Source: an uncultured Gammaproteobacteria bacterium (GTDB lineage Bacteria; Pseudomonadota; Gammaproteobacteria; Arenicellales; CALHMG01). From it: DNA of 32,817 bases. A model generated the notes under the pieces. The model made no database searches. It saw nothing but the letters and a program-made list of their open reading frames with translations, and was not told where the DNA came from. Numbering within the stretch: the first letter of the stretch is position 1; each line of letters begins with the position of its first letter. Below, piece after piece: positions 7,628 to 15,336 of the stretch. The stretch covers positions 1-32,817 of the forward strand of contig CALHMG010000372.1 in the NCBI GenBank assembly GCA_938034705.1. The letters are read 5' to 3'. A program made the position numbers and the translations under genes.

Positions 7628-8176
7628 ATGCGTCTGTTCAGGACATTCAGCCGGTGTTCCAACATCGTCGCACAGTGTGCCAATGCCCTTGGTACGCTGT
7701 GCGTTCTTGCGTTGATCGGGGTCGTAGCGATGGACATCGTATCGCGGACCGTTTTCAACGCGCCGATCATGGGAACTATCGAAATCGTTCAGTTTTCGAT
7801 GGTGCTGATTGTTTTTCTGCAGCTGCCCGACGTAGTTCGGGCAAATCGGCTCACCCGGTCAGACGGGTTCCTGTTGATCGCGCGAAAACGCTGGCCTCTG
7901 CTTGCCAGGCGCCTGGGGCAGGTCATAGATTTTATCGCCAGTCTTTTCATGGTGGCGATAGCCTTCAGTATCTGGCCAGAGTTTGTCGATATGCTCGAAA
8001 CCCGGGACTACTTTGGAATCCCGGGTGTGTTCACCGCACCATGGTGGCCGATCAAACTCGTCATTTTTATCAGTGCCGTACTCAGCGCCATATTGTTTGC
8101 GCTGCGCATCCTCTTCGAAGATGCTGGTGTGACAGCCAAGGCATCGACCGAAAAAGCGGACGGTCACGTGTCATGA
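7628..8176 (+). CDS. dctQ: TRAP transporter small permease (DctQ family)
   Basis: A 182-residue inner-membrane protein with four hydrophobic segments, as expected for DctQ. They are near residues 17-35 (LGTLCVLALIGVVAMDIV), 55-70 (VQFSMVLIVFLQLP), 98-116 (VIDFIASLFMVAIAFSI) and 138-160 (FTAPWWPIKLVIFISAVLSAI). The segment SRTVFNAPIMGTIEI between the first two is the usual DctQ signature region. It pairs with the large permease to form the sodium-coupled TRAP channel. Its stop overlaps the start of dctM by 4 nt (ATGA), so the two subunits are probably translationally coupled at near-equal levels. Confidence 0.9.
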   Translation: MRLFRTFSRCSNIVAQCANALGTLCVLALIGVVAMDIVSRTVFNAPIMGTIEIVQFSMVLIVFLQLPDVVRANRLTRSDGFLLIARKRWPLLARRLGQVIDFIASLFMVAIAFSIWPEFVDMLETRDYFGIPGVFTAPWWPIKLVIFISAVLSAILFALRILFEDAGVTAKASTEKADGHVS

Positions 8177-9477
8177 GCCCGGTTGAAATCGGGCTGCTGT
8201 CTGTTACCGCCATAGTCATTATGATCTATATCGGGGTGTACATCCCGATTGCGCTTGGCGTCGTGTCGTTTGTTTCTATCTGGCTGATGCGGGATAACTT
8301 TGATCTCGCGATGAACCTGCTCAAGGTGGCCGTTAGCGATAGCGTCATGGAGTATGCGTTTGCGACGGTGCCGTTGTTTACGTTCATGGGTCTGATCGTG
8401 TCGAAGTCGGGACTCGGCAGTGACATCTATGACGTGATGAATGCAGCGTTCAGGCGCGTGACGGGCGGTATCGGTATGGCTACCGTGGGTGCCAATGCGG
8501 TCTTTGCCGCGGTCACCGGGTCGTCGATTGCCTCGGCTTCCGTATTTTCAAAAGTCTCAGTGCCCCAGATGTTGCGCTATGACTATAACCCCCGGTTCGC
8601 GGTTGGGGTTGTCGCCGGTTCGTCAGTGCTGGGTATGATCATCCCGCCGTCCGCAATGCTGATCATTTATTCGTTTATCGCCGAGCAGTCGGTTGGTGAC
8701 ATGTTTCTCGCCGGAATCGTGCCCGGGATACTGCTGGCTGTGGCATACATTTCCGCGATTGCATTTATGGGCAAGTTTACGCCGGGGTTTATCGGTGGAC
8801 GCCAGCAGGAAGACGCGGAACCCATGTCCACCTCCGAAGTGCTGAACAAAACACTACCGATCGTTGCATTAATCGCTCTGGTGCTGGGTGGCATCTATCT
8901 CGGCTGGTTTACGCCTGTGGAGGCCGGCGCCGCCGGCTCGGCGATTGCGTTACTGCTCGCTCTGGTTCGACGAAGACTAAGCTGGTCGGGCTTCTGGGAG
9001 GCGTTGATTGAAACCGGGCACATTACTGCGGCGATTTTGTTTCTGATCACCGCCGCGTCGATCTACAGCCGAATGCTGGGTATGGCAGGTTTGCCGAATC
9101 AGCTGGCGGACATCATTGCGCAAAATCAGCTCGAGTTTTTCTGGATCATGGTGATCTATGTGGTGATGATGCTGTTTCTCGGGACGCTGCTCGATACCGC
9201 ATCCATCATTCTCATTGTTGTGCCTCTGTTTCTGCCTTTGCTCGAACCAATGGGATTGAGCCTGGTCTGGTTTGGCATCATCACCGTAGTCGGTGCCGAG
9301 ATCGGCCTGCTGACGCCACCGTTGGGTATCAGCTGCTTTGTCATCAAGGCAACACTGAACGACGACAGGATCGCGCTCAAAGACGTGTTTCTTGGAGCTT
9401 TGCCGTTCGCGGCAATCATGCTGCTGGTCTTGATTCTGCTCATTCGGTTTCCACAACTCAGTATTGGAATTCTCTAG
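8173..9477 (+). CDS. dctM: TRAP transporter large permease (DctM family)
   Basis: A 434-residue integral membrane protein with about 12 hydrophobic segments. The family signatures are present: FMGLIVSKSGLGSDIYD near residue 75, GANAVFAAVTGSSIASA near 110, and GMIIPPSAMLIIYSFIAEQSVG near 155, with a matching second-half segment containing LLTPPLGISCFVIK near 380. DctM carries solute against its gradient using sodium. It starts within the ATGA overlap with dctQ. The long ORF reading from 7654 in the same frame is an artefact that includes out-of-frame dctQ sequence. Confidence 0.92.
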   Translation: MSPVEIGLLSVTAIVIMIYIGVYIPIALGVVSFVSIWLMRDNFDLAMNLLKVAVSDSVMEYAFATVPLFTFMGLIVSKSGLGSDIYDVMNAAFRRVTGGIGMATVGANAVFAAVTGSSIASASVFSKVSVPQMLRYDYNPRFAVGVVAGSSVLGMIIPPSAMLIIYSFIAEQSVGDMFLAGIVPGILLAVAYISAIAFMGKFTPGFIGGRQQEDAEPMSTSEVLNKTLPIVALIALVLGGIYLGWFTPVEAGAAGSAIALLLALVRRRLSWSGFWEALIETGHITAAILFLITAASIYSRMLGMAGLPNQLADIIAQNQLEFFWIMVIYVVMMLFLGTLLDTASIILIVVPLFLPLLEPMGLSLVWFGIITVVGAEIGLLTPPLGISCFVIKATLNDDRIALKDVFLGALPFAAIMLLVLILLIRFPQLSIGIL

Positions 9478-9542
9478 ACCGTCGAGGCCTGGATAACCTG
9501 TGTTGCAAAAATTGTCTAAACGAATCCTTTGGAGATGGTGTC

Positions 9543-10412
9543 ATGCGATCGGTCGATGAAAACAACATAACCGAGACGTTTCTGAGTTATTTCGGCAAGG
9601 ACACGGATCCTCGACTGCGTGAGGTGATGACGTCTCTTGCGAAACACCTGCACGAATTTGCCAAGGAGACCGAGCTCACCCATGAAGAGTGGCAGACAGG
9701 TCTCAAGTTTCTTCAGTGGACGGGGAAAATCACGACGGATGAACGCAACGAGTTTGTGCTTCTTTCAGATGTTCTCGGGCTGTCTTCGTTGATAGACATC
9801 ATCAACTCCTCTGAAGACGGCACGAGTTCCAGCGTTCTCGGTCCCTTTCATATCTCAGGTTCGCCGCCGCACGAAATGGGTGCGGATTTGCGGGGTGATT
9901 CCGGGGGCGACCTCGTGCTCGTCGAAGGACGCATACTTGATCCCGATCAAAACCCGATCGGTGGTGCGACCATCGATATCTGGCAAACCGCGCCCAACGG
10001 GCTTTATTCATCCCAGGACGAAGAGCAGGACCGATATAACTTTCATGCGCTGTTCACCACCGACGTGGACGGCCAGTATTCCTTCACAACCACTCGACCG
10101 GTCAGCTACACCGTGCCCACTGATGGGCCTGTCGGGGAAATACTCAACGCAACCGGGCGTCACCCGTGGCGTCCGTCGCACCTTCACTACATCGTCGAAG
10201 CCGACGGTTATCGACCTCTGGTGACAGAAGTATTCCCGGATGATGACCCTTATCTTGATGAGGACACCGTGTTTGGTGTCAGAAGCGATCTCGTGATGAC
10301 CTATGAACGCAGACTCGCAAGCACTTTCCCATCGTCTGGATACGCGTTGTCCGGTCAGGTGAGCGAAGACTATCTGCATGTCGCATTTGACGTTGTGCTG
10401 AGTCGAGCGTAA
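9543..10412 (+). CDS. Intradiol ring-cleavage dioxygenase (hydroxyquinol 1,2-dioxygenase-like)
   Basis: A 289-residue non-heme Fe(III) dioxygenase. Residues about 20-90 form the N-terminal helical linker/dimer domain of catechol and hydroxyquinol 1,2-dioxygenases. Residues about 95-280 form the catalytic beta-sandwich. All four iron ligands are visible: Tyr155 (NGLYSSQD), Tyr189 (PVSYTVPTDGPVG), His213 and His215 (RPSHLHYIV). It should cleave a catecholic or hydroxyquinol ring between two hydroxyls to a muconate or maleylacetate-type product. Hydroxyquinol enzymes are the nearest group by overall look, but the sequence alone does not decide the ring. A GGAG lies 7 nt before the ATG. It follows the TRAP genes, so uptake and cleavage are probably in one transcription unit. 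Confidence 0.9.
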   Translation: MRSVDENNITETFLSYFGKDTDPRLREVMTSLAKHLHEFAKETELTHEEWQTGLKFLQWTGKITTDERNEFVLLSDVLGLSSLIDIINSSEDGTSSSVLGPFHISGSPPHEMGADLRGDSGGDLVLVEGRILDPDQNPIGGATIDIWQTAPNGLYSSQDEEQDRYNFHALFTTDVDGQYSFTTTRPVSYTVPTDGPVGEILNATGRHPWRPSHLHYIVEADGYRPLVTEVFPDDDPYLDEDTVFGVRSDLVMTYERRLASTFPSSGYALSGQVSEDYLHVAFDVVLSRA

Positions 10413-10474
10413 GACTGGTCATCCGTCAATGAGCAACATTCCAAAAACACAGTCAACCAGGACTTTCCAAATTT

Positions 10475-11101
10475 ATGAATCAACCAGCCGCTGAACCATT
10501 GACGGTCGAGATCTTCTCCGACTACGTCTGACCCTGGTGTTACTACAGTACCGTGCGTATTGAAAAGCTCATCCAGGAACACAATGTCGAAATCAAATGG
10601 ATTCACTTCCCGCTGCATCCCGATACACCTGAGGGCGGTCGCTCGTTAGAGGATCTCTTTGCCGGTCGCGGTATGGATGTAGACGCCATGAAGGAACAGA
10701 TGCGGGTCCGCATGGAAGCTGAAGGGTTGCCGTACGGCAATCGAACGATGACGTATAACAGTCGCCTCGCCCAGGAACTCGGCTTATGGGCTGACACCCA
10801 GCCAGGTGGTGACGCGATTCATGACGCGTTGTTTAAAGCCTATTTTGTCGACGCGCGAGATATCGGTGATGCCGATGTGCTGCTGGATGTCGCCAGGTCC
10901 ACAGGCCTTGATGAAGACGCTGCACGTGACGTCATTGAAAACAGAACCTTCGAGCAGCAGGTCGACGAACATTGGGCCAAATCGCGCCAGTACGGCATCA
11001 CGGGCGTTCCGACGTTTGTGGCTGGCGGGCGAGGTGTGGCCGGCGCGCAGCCGTACGAGGCTCTGGTGGAATTGGTAAGGCTGGCTCGCGAAGGCGATTG
11101 A
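10475..11101 (+). CDS. DsbA/FrnE-like thioredoxin-fold protein with in-frame TGA at the first active-site Cys (candidate selenoprotein)
   Basis: From ATG 10475 the frame encodes MNQPAAEPLTVEIFSDYV, then TGA at 10529-10531, then PWCYYSTVRIEKL and a further open stretch to the TGA at 11099-11101. Read with TGA as one residue the protein has 208 residues, the usual size for FrnE / 2-hydroxychromene-2-carboxylate isomerase-type DsbA proteins. In that family the motif is D-x-V-C-P-W-C-Y, so the TGA replaces exactly the first, nucleophilic Cys. The rest looks fully functional: the cis-Pro loop GVPTFV is intact and no frameshift or second stop is seen. Selenocysteine in a UxxC redox motif is an established type of Cys replacement. 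A hairpin at 10546-10562 fits a bacterial SECIS. The alternative is a single nonsense change, with translation at most from GTG 10553, which would lack the active site. A standard gene caller will give only that truncated form. The gene follows the dioxygenase by 62 nt and is probably in its operon. Confidence 0.7.
10546..10562 (+). promoter_or_regulatory. Candidate bacterial SECIS hairpin downstream of the in-frame TGA
   Basis: Six base pairs form in the RNA: C10546-G10562, A10547-U10561, G10548-U10560 (wobble), U10549-A10559, A10550-U10558 and C10551-G10557, closing the five-base loop CGUGC. The loop begins 20 nt after the UGA and its second base is G followed by U. Both points agree with the bSECIS consensus known for SelB-dependent recoding (spacing roughly 16-37 nt, a G in the first two loop positions). 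The stem is short and A/U-containing. A competing hairpin, 10536-10541 with 10547-10552, has a loop lacking G. I rate it plausible, not proven. Confidence 0.5.
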
Positions 11102-11144
11102 GTCAGGGCTCCGGCGAAGAGCCGAAGGTGAGGTCGCATTGAGA

Positions 11145-11175
11145 AGGTCGACAGCAGGATGTTTGCTGTCGGCCT
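11145..11175. terminator. Strong hairpin between convergent genes
   Basis: A 12-bp stem (11145-11156 with 11164-11175, one G-T wobble) closes a 7-nt loop. It lies between the 3' ends of the DsbA/FrnE-like gene (plus) and the ABC ATPase gene (minus), where a bidirectional terminator is expected. No clear T-run follows on either strand, so it may act as an RNA 3'-end stabiliser or a Rho-independent terminator of weak type. Confidence 0.6.
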
Positions 11176-11216
11176 GTTCAGTTCACCCGCAAAGTAACCT
11201 CTGACGTCGGCACCGA

Positions 11217-12266
11217 TCAGGCGTCGGGAGACGCAATTCTCTGGCCAGATTCCTTCTCGAACAGATGCATCGAAGAATAGGCCGCGGTCACGCACAGGTG
11301 GTCGCCCAGACCGACAGAGGGCGCCCGGTCCGTCTTGACGATAAATTCGGTGCCCGATTCTGTTGCGAGGTGAACCAGGGCGTACTCGCCCAGTTGCTCA
11401 ACCAGCTCAAGCTTCGCCTTAAGTAGCGCGTCGTTTTCGTTGCAGACCTGCATATGCTCTGGACGTACACCGATAATCGTTGTTTGCGAGTCAAGATCGC
11501 GCAGCAGTTGCGGCGCCGCAGGGGCCAGATCGCTGGAGGAGAAAAAATTCATTTGCGGGCTGCCAATGAACCGGGCGACGAACACATTTTGTGGGGTTTC
11601 GTAGAGTTCTACGGGTGAACCAACTTGCTCCACGTTGCCGTCCCTGAGCACAACGATCCTGTCCGCCAGGGTCATCGCCTCGACCTGATCGTGGGTGACA
11701 TAGATCATGGTTGCGTCAAGACGCTGATGGAGGCGGGCGATTTCCAGTCTTGTTTGCACTCTCAGTGCGGCGTCGAGATTCGAGAGTGGTTCATCGAACA
11801 GGAACACTTCGGGTTCCCGGACGATCGCTCGACCGATAGCAACGCGCTGGCGCTGTCCGCCGGACAGAGCTCGTGGCGTTCGCTTCAACAGTTCTGAAAT
11901 GTGCAGGACCTCTGCGGCCTGGTTGACGCGACTTTCGATTTCGGCGGGTGGTGTTTTTGCCTGCTTGAGCCCAAACGCCATGTTGTCGTACACGGTCATG
12001 TGGGGATACAGCGCATAGGTCTGGAACACCATTGCCACACCCCGCTTGGACGGAGCGACTTCGTTGACAACGTTTTCGCCAATAGAAATCGTGCCGTCAG
12101 AGATTTCCTCGAGCCCCGCGATCATTCTCAACAAAGTTGATTTTCCGCATCCCGATGGACCGACGAAGACGACAAATTCGCCATCGCCGATTTCGAGGTT
12201 TATACCTCGCATCACCTCGGTGTCACCGTAGGACTTGGCGATATTCTTTATGCTTACGCTGGCCAT
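11217..12266 (-). CDS. smoK: Polyol ABC transporter ATP-binding protein (SmoK/MalK/UgpC type)
   Basis: A 349-residue ATPase of the CUT1 carbohydrate importer class. It shows Walker A GPSGCGKST, a Q-loop at VFQTYALYPHM, the ABC signature LSGGQRQR, Walker B VFLFDEPLSNLD and the H-loop VTHDQVEA. A C-terminal MOP/TOBE-like regulatory domain follows from about residue 235 (IGVRPEHM). It should energise the SmoF/SmoG permease encoded upstream in the same operon. In Rhodobacter sphaeroides the smoEFGK set imports sorbitol and mannitol. Its start overlaps the end of the polyol dehydrogenase gene by 13 nt, and it is the last gene of the operon, far from the other transporter genes. Confidence 0.92.
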   Translation of the reverse strand: MASVSIKNIAKSYGDTEVMRGINLEIGDGEFVVFVGPSGCGKSTLLRMIAGLEEISDGTISIGENVVNEVAPSKRGVAMVFQTYALYPHMTVYDNMAFGLKQAKTPPAEIESRVNQAAEVLHISELLKRTPRALSGGQRQRVAIGRAIVREPEVFLFDEPLSNLDAALRVQTRLEIARLHQRLDATMIYVTHDQVEAMTLADRIVVLRDGNVEQVGSPVELYETPQNVFVARFIGSPQMNFFSSSDLAPAAPQLLRDLDSQTTIIGVRPEHMQVCNENDALLKAKLELVEQLGEYALVHLATESGTEFIVKTDRAPSVGLGDHLCVTAAYSSMHLFEKESGQRIASPDA

Positions 12267-13672
12267 TTCGATTCCAGTTCGTTGATTGCCTTAACGAGGT
12301 CAGGGACAAAGTTTGGATAGGTCGTTGGTAGTTGCCCCCACAGTTCAGTGGTGCGAGCGAACGCTTCTTGCTTGCCGTTGGCGAGGAGCGGTTTCAGTTG
12401 ATCCCAGGCCGGCTCCCGATATTCAACTGACGTTCTCCCGGCAGCAAATTCGCGGGCGAAGATGTACCAGCTGGCGATGCTGGCATAGCCGTATCTCGGC
12501 ACAATATCCTGGCTCAGACAGCTCGCGAGGGTCGGCACGACGAAAAGCGGAAATTTCGCAAATCCGTCCATGCAGATTCTATCGAGCGTGTCAGCGATCG
12601 CACTGTTCTCAAAACGAGCTGCGACCTGTCGACGGTATTCAGATTTGTCGAAGGGGAGGGCAATAGTGATGCCTGGAAGCACCTCCTCGTCCTGCCATCC
12701 GTCGAAGTGCGGACGCAAAGCCGGGTCGTGCATTGCCGTGTCGAAAGTCTTGTGTCCGTGAAGCACGCCAAGATAGGCAAGACTGGTATGTCCGCCATTG
12801 AGAATACGGATCTTGGCCTCTTCGTAAGGATCTACGTCCGGAACCACCTCGACACCTGCGATACCGAGATCGGGTATCGGTCCGGCAAAATTATCCTCGA
12901 TCACCCACTGTATAAACGCCTCGCCGTGGACAGGATCAAGTTTTGCGTCTGGAAACTGCGTCTCGATCTCTTCGCGCACCGCGTCTGTTGTTCTGGGTGT
13001 TATTCGGTCGACCATCGAACAGGGGAACGACGCGTGGTCCTCCAGCCAGTTGGCAAGATCCATTCGCCCGGCGTTTTCAAGATACTGGCGAAAATTGCGC
13101 TTGAGCATTTTGCCGTTTGAACGGATGTTGTCACAGCACAAAATCGTAATGGGCGCCGCGGTCGAGGACATTCGCCTGGTCAGCGCAGCGGCGAGGTAGC
13201 CGTAGATCGAAGCAGGCTTTTCGCCAGCGAGTTCGGCTGCAATAACCGGGTCAGCGAGGTTCAGCGACCCGTCGTCCAGCAGGTAATAGCCGCTTTCTGT
13301 AACCGTGATCGTCACCGCGTGAACCGATGGCTTTGTGAGTAAATCTTCAGCCTCTTCGGGTGTTCTCGACCAGTCAGAAAAACAGACATGCGCTCTTACA
13401 AGCCGATACTGACGGTCGCCTTCGGGTGTTGTTGTTTTCAGCAGATAGCCGTCGGGTGTCTGTGCCTGCTCGAAAGACGCCGACTCGGAGTCACGCAGAT
13501 TCACGGCGGCAATGCCCCAGCGCAGATCCCGGGTGGCGTTCATGTAGTCGTCGACATACACCGCCTGATGTGCACGGTGAAACGCCCCAAAGCCCAGGTG
13601 GACAATGCCGGGTTCACACGACGTTCTGTCGTAAGTTGTCTGGAATACCGATGCGGCCGAAAATGCAGTCAT
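12254..13672 (-). CDS. mtlK: Mannitol 2-dehydrogenase / D-arabinitol 4-dehydrogenase family polyol dehydrogenase
   Basis: A 472-residue long-chain NAD-dependent polyol dehydrogenase. The N-terminal IVHLGFGAFHRAHQAVY contains the nucleotide-binding GxGxxxRxH segment of the family. Mid-protein ILCCDNIRSNGK and FPCSMVDRITP are highly typical of mannitol and arabinitol dehydrogenases. The catalytic region KIRILNGGHTSLAYLG supplies the Lys, Asn and His of the active site. It oxidises mannitol to fructose or arabinitol to xylulose; family members are hard to separate by sequence. Its position in a smo-like operon with a PfkB kinase nearby favours mannitol to fructose. Its start lies in a 4-nt overlap with the AraC regulator gene. 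Symbol by analogy with Rhodobacter mtlK. Confidence 0.88.
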   Translation of the reverse strand: MTAFSAASVFQTTYDRTSCEPGIVHLGFGAFHRAHQAVYVDDYMNATRDLRWGIAAVNLRDSESASFEQAQTPDGYLLKTTTPEGDRQYRLVRAHVCFSDWSRTPEEAEDLLTKPSVHAVTITVTESGYYLLDDGSLNLADPVIAAELAGEKPASIYGYLAAALTRRMSSTAAPITILCCDNIRSNGKMLKRNFRQYLENAGRMDLANWLEDHASFPCSMVDRITPRTTDAVREEIETQFPDAKLDPVHGEAFIQWVIEDNFAGPIPDLGIAGVEVVPDVDPYEEAKIRILNGGHTSLAYLGVLHGHKTFDTAMHDPALRPHFDGWQDEEVLPGITIALPFDKSEYRRQVAARFENSAIADTLDRICMDGFAKFPLFVVPTLASCLSQDIVPRYGYASIASWYIFAREFAAGRTSVEYREPAWDQLKPLLANGKQEAFARTTELWGQLPTTYPNFVPDLVKAINELESKWPA

Positions 13673-14562
13673 TGCTGCTGTGCGCCTTTGCCGATCAGTT
13701 CCTTACGCGCAACTTCGCGGTATGCCGACGGCGTCATGTCTTTCATTTTAAGGAACTGTCTGTTGAAGTTGGCCAGGTTCTGAAAGCCCACCTTGTAGCA
13801 GATCGACGAAACCTGATCTTCAGTTGCGTAGAGCAGAGAGCAGGCCTGTCCGATGCGAATGCGGTTGACGAACTCGATAAATCTGTTGCCGGTGGTTTTC
13901 TGGAAGTTTCGTGAGAACGTGGTTGGGCTCATGCCCGCCATTTCTGCGGCGGTCTCAAGAGATATTTCGCTCGCGAAGTTGCGGGTGATGTGGTCCACCA
14001 CTTCCGCGATTCGTGCCTGGCGGCCACCGCTGTCCAGCTGGGTCATTGACGCTACCGAGAGCGCTCGCTTTTCAACGTGTTCGTTGATTCGAACCAGAAA
14101 TCGCAAAAACGCCACGATACGCTCGGATCCTTTGCTGTCGCGAATTGCTTCAAAGTGCCCCTGGGCAAACGTGGGGTTAAATCCGACGAACTCGATGCCC
14201 GAACGCGACAGCTCAAACATGTCGCCAATCTCCTTGAACTCGGGAAACGCCATCGTCAGACGATCGAGGCTGGACTGGTTGAACTGTACAAGCATGTCGC
14301 GAATATCGACCTCGTCCTGTCCTGTGTCGTCGGTAACCCAGTTATGAGGCAGGTTGGGGCCGGTCAGGTACAGAGAGCCATGCTGAAATTCACCGATATA
14401 GTCACCAACGAACGCTTTACCCCGAGTGTTCAGAACCAGGTGCAGTTCATACTCGTCATGACTGTGCCAGCGACACAGGTCGCTTGGCCATCCGTGTTCG
14501 AGATATCGAATACTGTGGGTCGCCCGATCGACGTATTCAATTTCAGGCTGAATAATCGACAT
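13669..14562 (-). CDS. AraC-family transcriptional regulator of the polyol operon
   Basis: A 297-residue regulator. The N-terminal ~110 residues look like an AraC cupin sensor domain (WHSHDEYELHLVLNTRGKA, then HGSLYLTGPNLPHNW). The C-terminal ~100 residues have two helix-turn-helix motifs, ISLETAAEMAGMSPTTFSRNF and QVSSICYKVGFQNLANFNRQF, with the terminal MTPSAYR signature. It probably senses a polyol or sugar and activates the operon, most likely from the region 18456-18729. It is unusual in lying inside the operon, between the SDR gene (6-nt gap) and the mtlK-like gene (4-nt overlap), which would make it autoregulated if it controls the smoE promoter. Confidence 0.9.
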   Translation of the reverse strand: MSIIQPEIEYVDRATHSIRYLEHGWPSDLCRWHSHDEYELHLVLNTRGKAFVGDYIGEFQHGSLYLTGPNLPHNWVTDDTGQDEVDIRDMLVQFNQSSLDRLTMAFPEFKEIGDMFELSRSGIEFVGFNPTFAQGHFEAIRDSKGSERIVAFLRFLVRINEHVEKRALSVASMTQLDSGGRQARIAEVVDHITRNFASEISLETAAEMAGMSPTTFSRNFQKTTGNRFIEFVNRIRIGQACSLLYATEDQVSSICYKVGFQNLANFNRQFLKMKDMTPSAYREVARKELIGKGAQQQ

Positions 14563-14568
14563 CAGGCG

Positions 14569-15336
14569 CTACCGAAGAACGTTCCCGCCGTCGACCGACA
14601 GCGTCTGACCGGTCATGTACTGAGACTGGCTTGAGGCGAGAAACGCGGCGACCTGGGCCACTTCAAACGGCCTGCCCATGTAGCCAAGCGGGACGGCTTC
14701 ACCGACCTCACGCTTTTTCTGGCCGATCTTCTTGCCCTCGTGTGTTGCAAACAGGGCGTCTACAGTTTTCCACATTGGTGTGTCGATAACGCCGGGCGAA
14801 ATCGCGTTGACGCGAATTTTGTGCGGCGCAAGAGCCATAGCCGTTGACTGGGTGTAGCTGATAACGGCTGCCTTGGTTGCACAGTAGTGAGCGACCAGAG
14901 CTTCGCCCCGGTGGCCCGCCTGACTGGCGAGATTGATAATGGATCCGGGCTTTTGGGACTTCACCAAAGCCCGTGCGCTCGCCTGCATCACGGCGTACAT
15001 CGCTCGTACGTTCAGTCCAAACAGACGATCAAACTGGTCGAGCTCAGCGTCGATGATGGAGCCCATGTCGAACAGAGCGGCATTATTGAAAAGCACGTTG
15101 GGGGATGCGTTGGAGATCCACGAAACACACTCCTCAAGTCCGTCAGAGTCGAGCAGGTCGTAGGCCTGGTGTTCTGTATCGCACTCGCCCTGAAAGCCAT
15201 CCTGGATATCGGTCGTGAGTACACGCGCGCCGGCGGCGGCAAAGTGCTCGGCTGTCGCGCGGCCGATTCCGCCGTTGGCGCCGGTCACCAGACAGGTTTG
15301 TCCGCTTAGATCGGCCGCAGTGACGGGAGCTGTCAT
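14569..15336 (-). CDS. smoS: Short-chain polyol (sorbitol) dehydrogenase, SmoS-like
   Basis: A 255-residue classical SDR starting at ATG 15336, which overlaps the stop of the upstream permease gene by 4 nt. A longer frame to 15585 lies inside the permease gene and is not used. It has the cofactor motif TGANGGIG near residue 19, NNAALF, the catalytic Ser in NLASQAGHRGEAL and the YxxxK motif YCATK, with the Asp of TTDIQD suggesting NAD preference. The segments NNAALFD and the SQAG-x-R-G-E-A-L stretch match the sorbitol dehydrogenase of the Rhodobacter smo operon closely. It would oxidise sorbitol to fructose or a related polyol to a ketose. It is cytoplasmic, directly using the imported substrate. 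Confidence 0.88.
   Translation of the reverse strand: MTAPVTAADLSGQTCLVTGANGGIGRATAEHFAAAGARVLTTDIQDGFQGECDTEHQAYDLLDSDGLEECVSWISNASPNVLFNNAALFDMGSIIDAELDQFDRLFGLNVRAMYAVMQASARALVKSQKPGSIINLASQAGHRGEALVAHYCATKAAVISYTQSTAMALAPHKIRVNAISPGVIDTPMWKTVDALFATHEGKKIGQKKREVGEAVPLGYMGRPFEVAQVAAFLASSQSQYMTGQTLSVDGGNVLR

Noticed and set aside
7654-8172. Long in-frame upstream extension of the DctM gene
   Set aside because: It overlaps the whole DctQ gene in another frame and its translation is not membrane-like; the DctM start at 8173 in the ATGA overlap is clear.
10529-10531. TGA generally reassigned to an amino acid in this genome
   Set aside because: TGA ends many genes here (for example at 998-1000, 2104-2106 and 2994-2996) where the next gene begins at once, so it is a normal stop codon.
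10553-11101. Truncated 182-residue version of the DsbA/FrnE-like gene starting at GTG 10553
   Set aside because: It has no ribosome binding site in view, starts after the active site, and the upstream frame (10475-10528) encodes the conserved first strand of the fold. The 10475 start with TGA read as an amino acid explains the sequence better.
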